Source of the DNA: an uncultured Lachnoanaerobaculum sp.
GTDB taxonomy: Bacteria; Bacillota; Clostridia; Lachnospirales; Lachnospiraceae
Assembly (NCBI RefSeq): GCF_938015485.1
Contig: NZ_CALLVU010000027.1
Span: 1 to 25,410, forward strand
Direction: 5' to 3'
Length of the DNA: 25,410 bases
In this document: in pieces, positions 22,857 to 25,410 of the stretch
Position numbering within the stretch: position 1 is the first letter of the stretch
How the letters are laid out: the number at the start of each line of letters is the position of its first letter
Notes under the pieces: generated by a model
Database searches by the model: none
The model's input: only the letters and a program-made list of their open reading frames with translations
Told to the model about the DNA's origin: nothing
Made by a program: the position numbers and the translations under genes

Positions 22857-23812
22857 TTATTCAACCTCTCTACAACTTCTTCAAATGTAGGGATACTTAC
22901 AATACCGCCTCTTTTTTCCACACACAGACTTGCAACAGCATTTCCGTATCTTGCAATATCATACATCTGACTTGTGGTAATATCGTCCAAGCTCACATCT
23001 TCACTCAAAAATCTTGCCAAGAGTCCTCCCCAGAACGAATCTCCGGCACCTGTAGTGTCGACAACCGTACTCTTAAATCCCGGCACCTCCACATATCCTG
23101 AAGCCGATACCACCAGCGCACCCTTAGCTCCAAGAGTCACTACGGCAAGCTTTACTCCGTTTTCTATCAGATACTTTCCTGCCTCAAGCGGATCGCTATA
23201 CGGTGTCAAAAGTGCTGTCTCCTCATCCGATATCTTCATCATATCTGCAAACTGTACCATAAGTCTCATCATCTCCATGGCCTTGTCCACACTCTCCCAA
23301 AGCGGAGCACGGTAGTTCGGGTCATAGGATATAATGGCACCTGCGTCCTTTGCAATCTTTACAGCTTCAAATGTGGCAGTTCTTGCAGGCTCATCCGTAA
23401 GTGAAAGTGAACCCACATGGAAAATCTTTGTATCTGTAAGCATATCCTTATTTATCTCATCTATGGAAAGCCTTGTATCCGCTCCCGGCTTTCTTGCAAA
23501 AGAAAATCCCCTGTCTCCCGTTATAGAAAGGCTGACAAATGCAAGAGTTGTAAAAACTGAAGGGTCTGTAATCAAACCTCTTGTATCAATAGGTACACTC
23601 TCCAATGTACTTCTCAAAAAATCTCCGTGCATATCCGCACCTATCTTTCCGATAAACGCCGTCTTAAGACCCGATCTTGATACCGCGGTCAGCATATTCG
23701 CAGGCGCACCGCCCGGATTTTGCTCAAAAAGCTTCATTCCTGCAGGTGAAAGACCTGCCGGTGTAAAATCAATCAACAGCTCGCCCAATGCAACTACATC
23801 CCAATTCTTCAT
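22853..23812 (-). CDS. PfkB-family carbohydrate kinase (fructokinase-like)
   Basis: A 319-residue ATP-dependent sugar kinase. It has the substrate-binding start VVALGELLIDFTP, GGAPANMLTAVSRSG, the central GSLSL and SYDPNYRAPLW segments, and the ATP and catalytic motif DTTGAGDSFWGGLLARF with its general-base aspartate. The closest pattern is fructokinase or 2-keto-3-deoxygluconate kinase; substrate is inferred. ATG 23812 has GGAG seven bases upstream (a GTG precedes it). It is coupled to the next gene by a 4-base overlap and follows the transporter gene by about 40 bases. Confidence 0.88.
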   Translation of the reverse strand: MKNWDVVALGELLIDFTPAGLSPAGMKLFEQNPGGAPANMLTAVSRSGLKTAFIGKIGADMHGDFLRSTLESVPIDTRGLITDPSVFTTLAFVSLSITGDRGFSFARKPGADTRLSIDEINKDMLTDTKIFHVGSLSLTDEPARTATFEAVKIAKDAGAIISYDPNYRAPLWESVDKAMEMMRLMVQFADMMKISDEETALLTPYSDPLEAGKYLIENGVKLAVVTLGAKGALVVSASGYVEVPGFKSTVVDTTGAGDSFWGGLLARFLSEDVSLDDITTSQMYDIARYGNAVASLCVEKRGGIVSIPTFEEVVERLNK

Positions 23813-23851
23813 CACATAACTCCATTCTTTTATTACACTTCAAAAGCTCAA

Positions 23852-25258
23852 TTAAAGACTGATAACTCCCAAAGTGTTGAGTATGGCGCTAACCAATATA
23901 ATAATCAAAAATACCGGTGCAAACACTCTCATTACTATATTATACATACTTTTTCTCTTAAATGCAGAAGAATATGATATTTCCTCCGCAATTTTTTTCA
24001 ATGTGATAATCCTTACCACGAGATAGCAGGTGGCAAGCGCCGCTATCGGCATCATTATAGAGTTGGTAAGGAAATCAAGGAAATCCAAAATCGGCATTTT
24101 AAAAATCTTTACAAAATCAAGTATACCGTAACCTGCCGCAGATGAGCCGCCTACAAATACCATTATAACAGCCATCAAAATGACTGATTTATTTCTGCTT
24201 AAGTTAAGCTCATCACAGAATGTGGAAATACTTGTCTCCACAAGTGAAATGGCACTTGTAAGAGCCGCCAAAAGCACAAGTAAGAAAAATCCTATACCTG
24301 CAATCCTTCCGGCACCCATACTCTCAAACACCTTCGGCAGTGTAATGAACATAAGTGAAGGTCCCGCCTTAAGTTTATCAGGGTCACCTCCTGAGAAAGC
24401 AAATACGGCAGGTATAACCATCAGTCCTGCAAGCACCGCCACACCTGTATCCACCATCTCCACTCTGGAAGTGGAAATCTCCACATCCACATCCTTTGTC
24501 AGATATGAACCGTAGGTATACAAAATACCCATTGCGATGGAAAGTGAATAAAACATCTGTCCAAGTGCCGCAACCACAGTCATCAGTGAAAAATTGTGAA
24601 AATTAGGTACAAAAAAATACTTCACGCCCGCCATCGCACCCGGTCTTGTAACCGAATACAGCGCTACCACTATCGCAAGTATTATAAGAAGAGGCATCAT
24701 TATCTTCGATACTCTCTCAATTCCCTGCTCCACACCTCCAAGTATTACCACAAAAGTTGCAAGAGCAAATATTACAAACCAAAAGAAAACCACCTTTGTA
24801 TCGCCTATGAAACTGCCAAAATATCCGTCTGCCGCAAGTCCGTCCACATTGCCCTTTATATATTCCACAAGATATTTTACGACCCAACCGCCTATAACAC
24901 TGTAATAAGGCACTATCAGTACCGGTACTATCGCATTTATAAATCCGCCTACTTTTAAAATCTTGCTGTTTCCAAAATAATTGAAAGCGCCTATAGCACT
25001 TCTTTTTGTCATCCTGCCTATGGTAGTCTCGGACATAATCATTGCATATCCGAATGTCAATGTCAGTATCAGATATGTAAGCAAAAACATTCCGCCGCCG
25101 TACTTCGCAGCCAAATATGGAAACCTCCAAATATTACCAAGTCCCACCGCAGAACCTGCAACAGCCAATATATAGCCCAGTCCGCCTGAGAAGTTGGCCC
25201 TCTTCTCGCCTGTATTTTCTATACTCGTCTCTTCCCCGTACTTAAAATCGTCAGTCAT
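23852..25258 (-). CDS. Neurotransmitter:sodium symporter family transporter
   Basis: A 468-residue inner-membrane protein with about eleven or twelve hydrophobic segments, of the LeuT/MhsT (SNF) family that imports amino acids with sodium. The first helix carries GSAVGLGNIWRFPYLAAKYGGG, including the unwound substrate and sodium site. The helix 6 region shows FYSLSIAMGILYTYGSYL. The N-terminal 28 residues are charged and cytosolic. AAAGGGGAGAG precedes the ATG. It is first in the operon with the kinase and the nucleotidyltransferase/phosphatase, an unexpected partner for sugar genes; the substrate is unknown. Confidence 0.93.
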   Translation of the reverse strand: MTDDFKYGEETSIENTGEKRANFSGGLGYILAVAGSAVGLGNIWRFPYLAAKYGGGMFLLTYLILTLTFGYAMIMSETTIGRMTKRSAIGAFNYFGNSKILKVGGFINAIVPVLIVPYYSVIGGWVVKYLVEYIKGNVDGLAADGYFGSFIGDTKVVFFWFVIFALATFVVILGGVEQGIERVSKIMMPLLIILAIVVALYSVTRPGAMAGVKYFFVPNFHNFSLMTVVAALGQMFYSLSIAMGILYTYGSYLTKDVDVEISTSRVEMVDTGVAVLAGLMVIPAVFAFSGGDPDKLKAGPSLMFITLPKVFESMGAGRIAGIGFFLLVLLAALTSAISLVETSISTFCDELNLSRNKSVILMAVIMVFVGGSSAAGYGILDFVKIFKMPILDFLDFLTNSIMMPIAALATCYLVVRIITLKKIAEEISYSSAFKRKSMYNIVMRVFAPVFLIIILVSAILNTLGVISL

Positions 25259-25410
25259 ATCTCTCCCCTTTACTTTTCTTTGTTAAGACTAACATTTTAA
25301 TATTCTTTTTACAAGGAAAATCTATTGCAAATTCATTTCAAAACACCGGCAAGTTCACTTCTTTTATCCATATTTTCATATATGTTTTACAAAGATTTTA
25401 TACAAATCTA
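25259..25410. other. Upstream region of the transporter gene
   Basis: An AT-rich stretch of 152 bases up to the window edge. It holds the transporter's ribosome site. A weak -10-like TAAAAT lies about 70 bases upstream of the ATG with no convincing -35. No gene is visible. Confidence 0.3.

Noticed and set aside
22431..22970. A 179-codon plus-strand frame across the kinase/nucleotidyltransferase junction
   Set aside because: It is antisense to two clear genes with conserved motifs and has no family resemblance or ribosome site.
1..25410. tRNA or rRNA genes, CRISPR arrays, insertion sequences, prophage or integrase genes
   Set aside because: None of these was found on either strand by reading; no transposase-like or integrase-like product and no regularly spaced repeats were seen.

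Overview
The window looks like a core-chromosome segment of a low-GC Gram-positive anaerobe. The best guess is a clostridial organism of the Lachnospiraceae type, from family resemblance, codon choice (many AGA and ATA codons), strong AAGGAG-type ribosome binding sites and the gene content (TsaE/TsaB/RimI/TsaD cluster, PheB-type ACT protein next to hom, HU next to RqcP). No rRNA, tRNA, CRISPR array, insertion sequence or prophage was seen. The genus call is inference.

Layout. Positions 1-3,740 are an AT-rich stretch of accessory-looking minus-strand genes: an AraC/GyrI-type regulator, a GNAT acetyltransferase, a very small family I pyrophosphatase-like protein, an unrecognised 140-residue protein, a possible Cys-rich microprotein and a YdcF/DUF218 protein. 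It also holds a C-terminal gene fragment and a short duplicated sequence. Positions 3,820-10,680 are a tightly packed minus-strand housekeeping run (genes touch or overlap): tex, a small membrane protein, tsaE, tsaB, rimI, rnz, tsaD, ispD. It covers t6A tRNA modification, tRNA 3' processing, RNA-binding Tex and isoprenoid synthesis. Positions 10,690-13,110 hold two small membrane proteins and the ACT protein/homoserine dehydrogenase pair with its own promoter and terminator. Phosphoglucomutase follows at 13,242-14,957, also with its own promoter and terminator.

Positions 15,045-19,780 are a copper operon: copA (with a CopZ-like domain at both ends), csoR, a RluA-family pseudouridine synthase and an Ogg-type DNA glycosylase. 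The first three are chained by TAATG overlaps. The promoter at 19,749-19,778 has a GC-rich inverted repeat just downstream that fits a CsoR operator. Diverging from it is the plus-strand unit hup-rqcP (promoter 19,860-19,888, terminator 20,541-20,579), followed by a RlmI-like methyltransferase. A bidirectional terminator at 21,506-21,532 separates this from a last minus-strand operon: an NSS-family transporter, a PfkB-family sugar kinase and a fused sugar nucleotidyltransferase/GmhB-type phosphatase.

Most of the window is conventional. The points that most merit a second look are the CopZ domain fused to CopA with what looks like an internal start, the DNA glycosylase and pseudouridine synthase chained into a copper operon, the kinase plus nucleotidyltransferase-phosphatase fusion, and the small unassigned genes at 2.2-3.7 kb.
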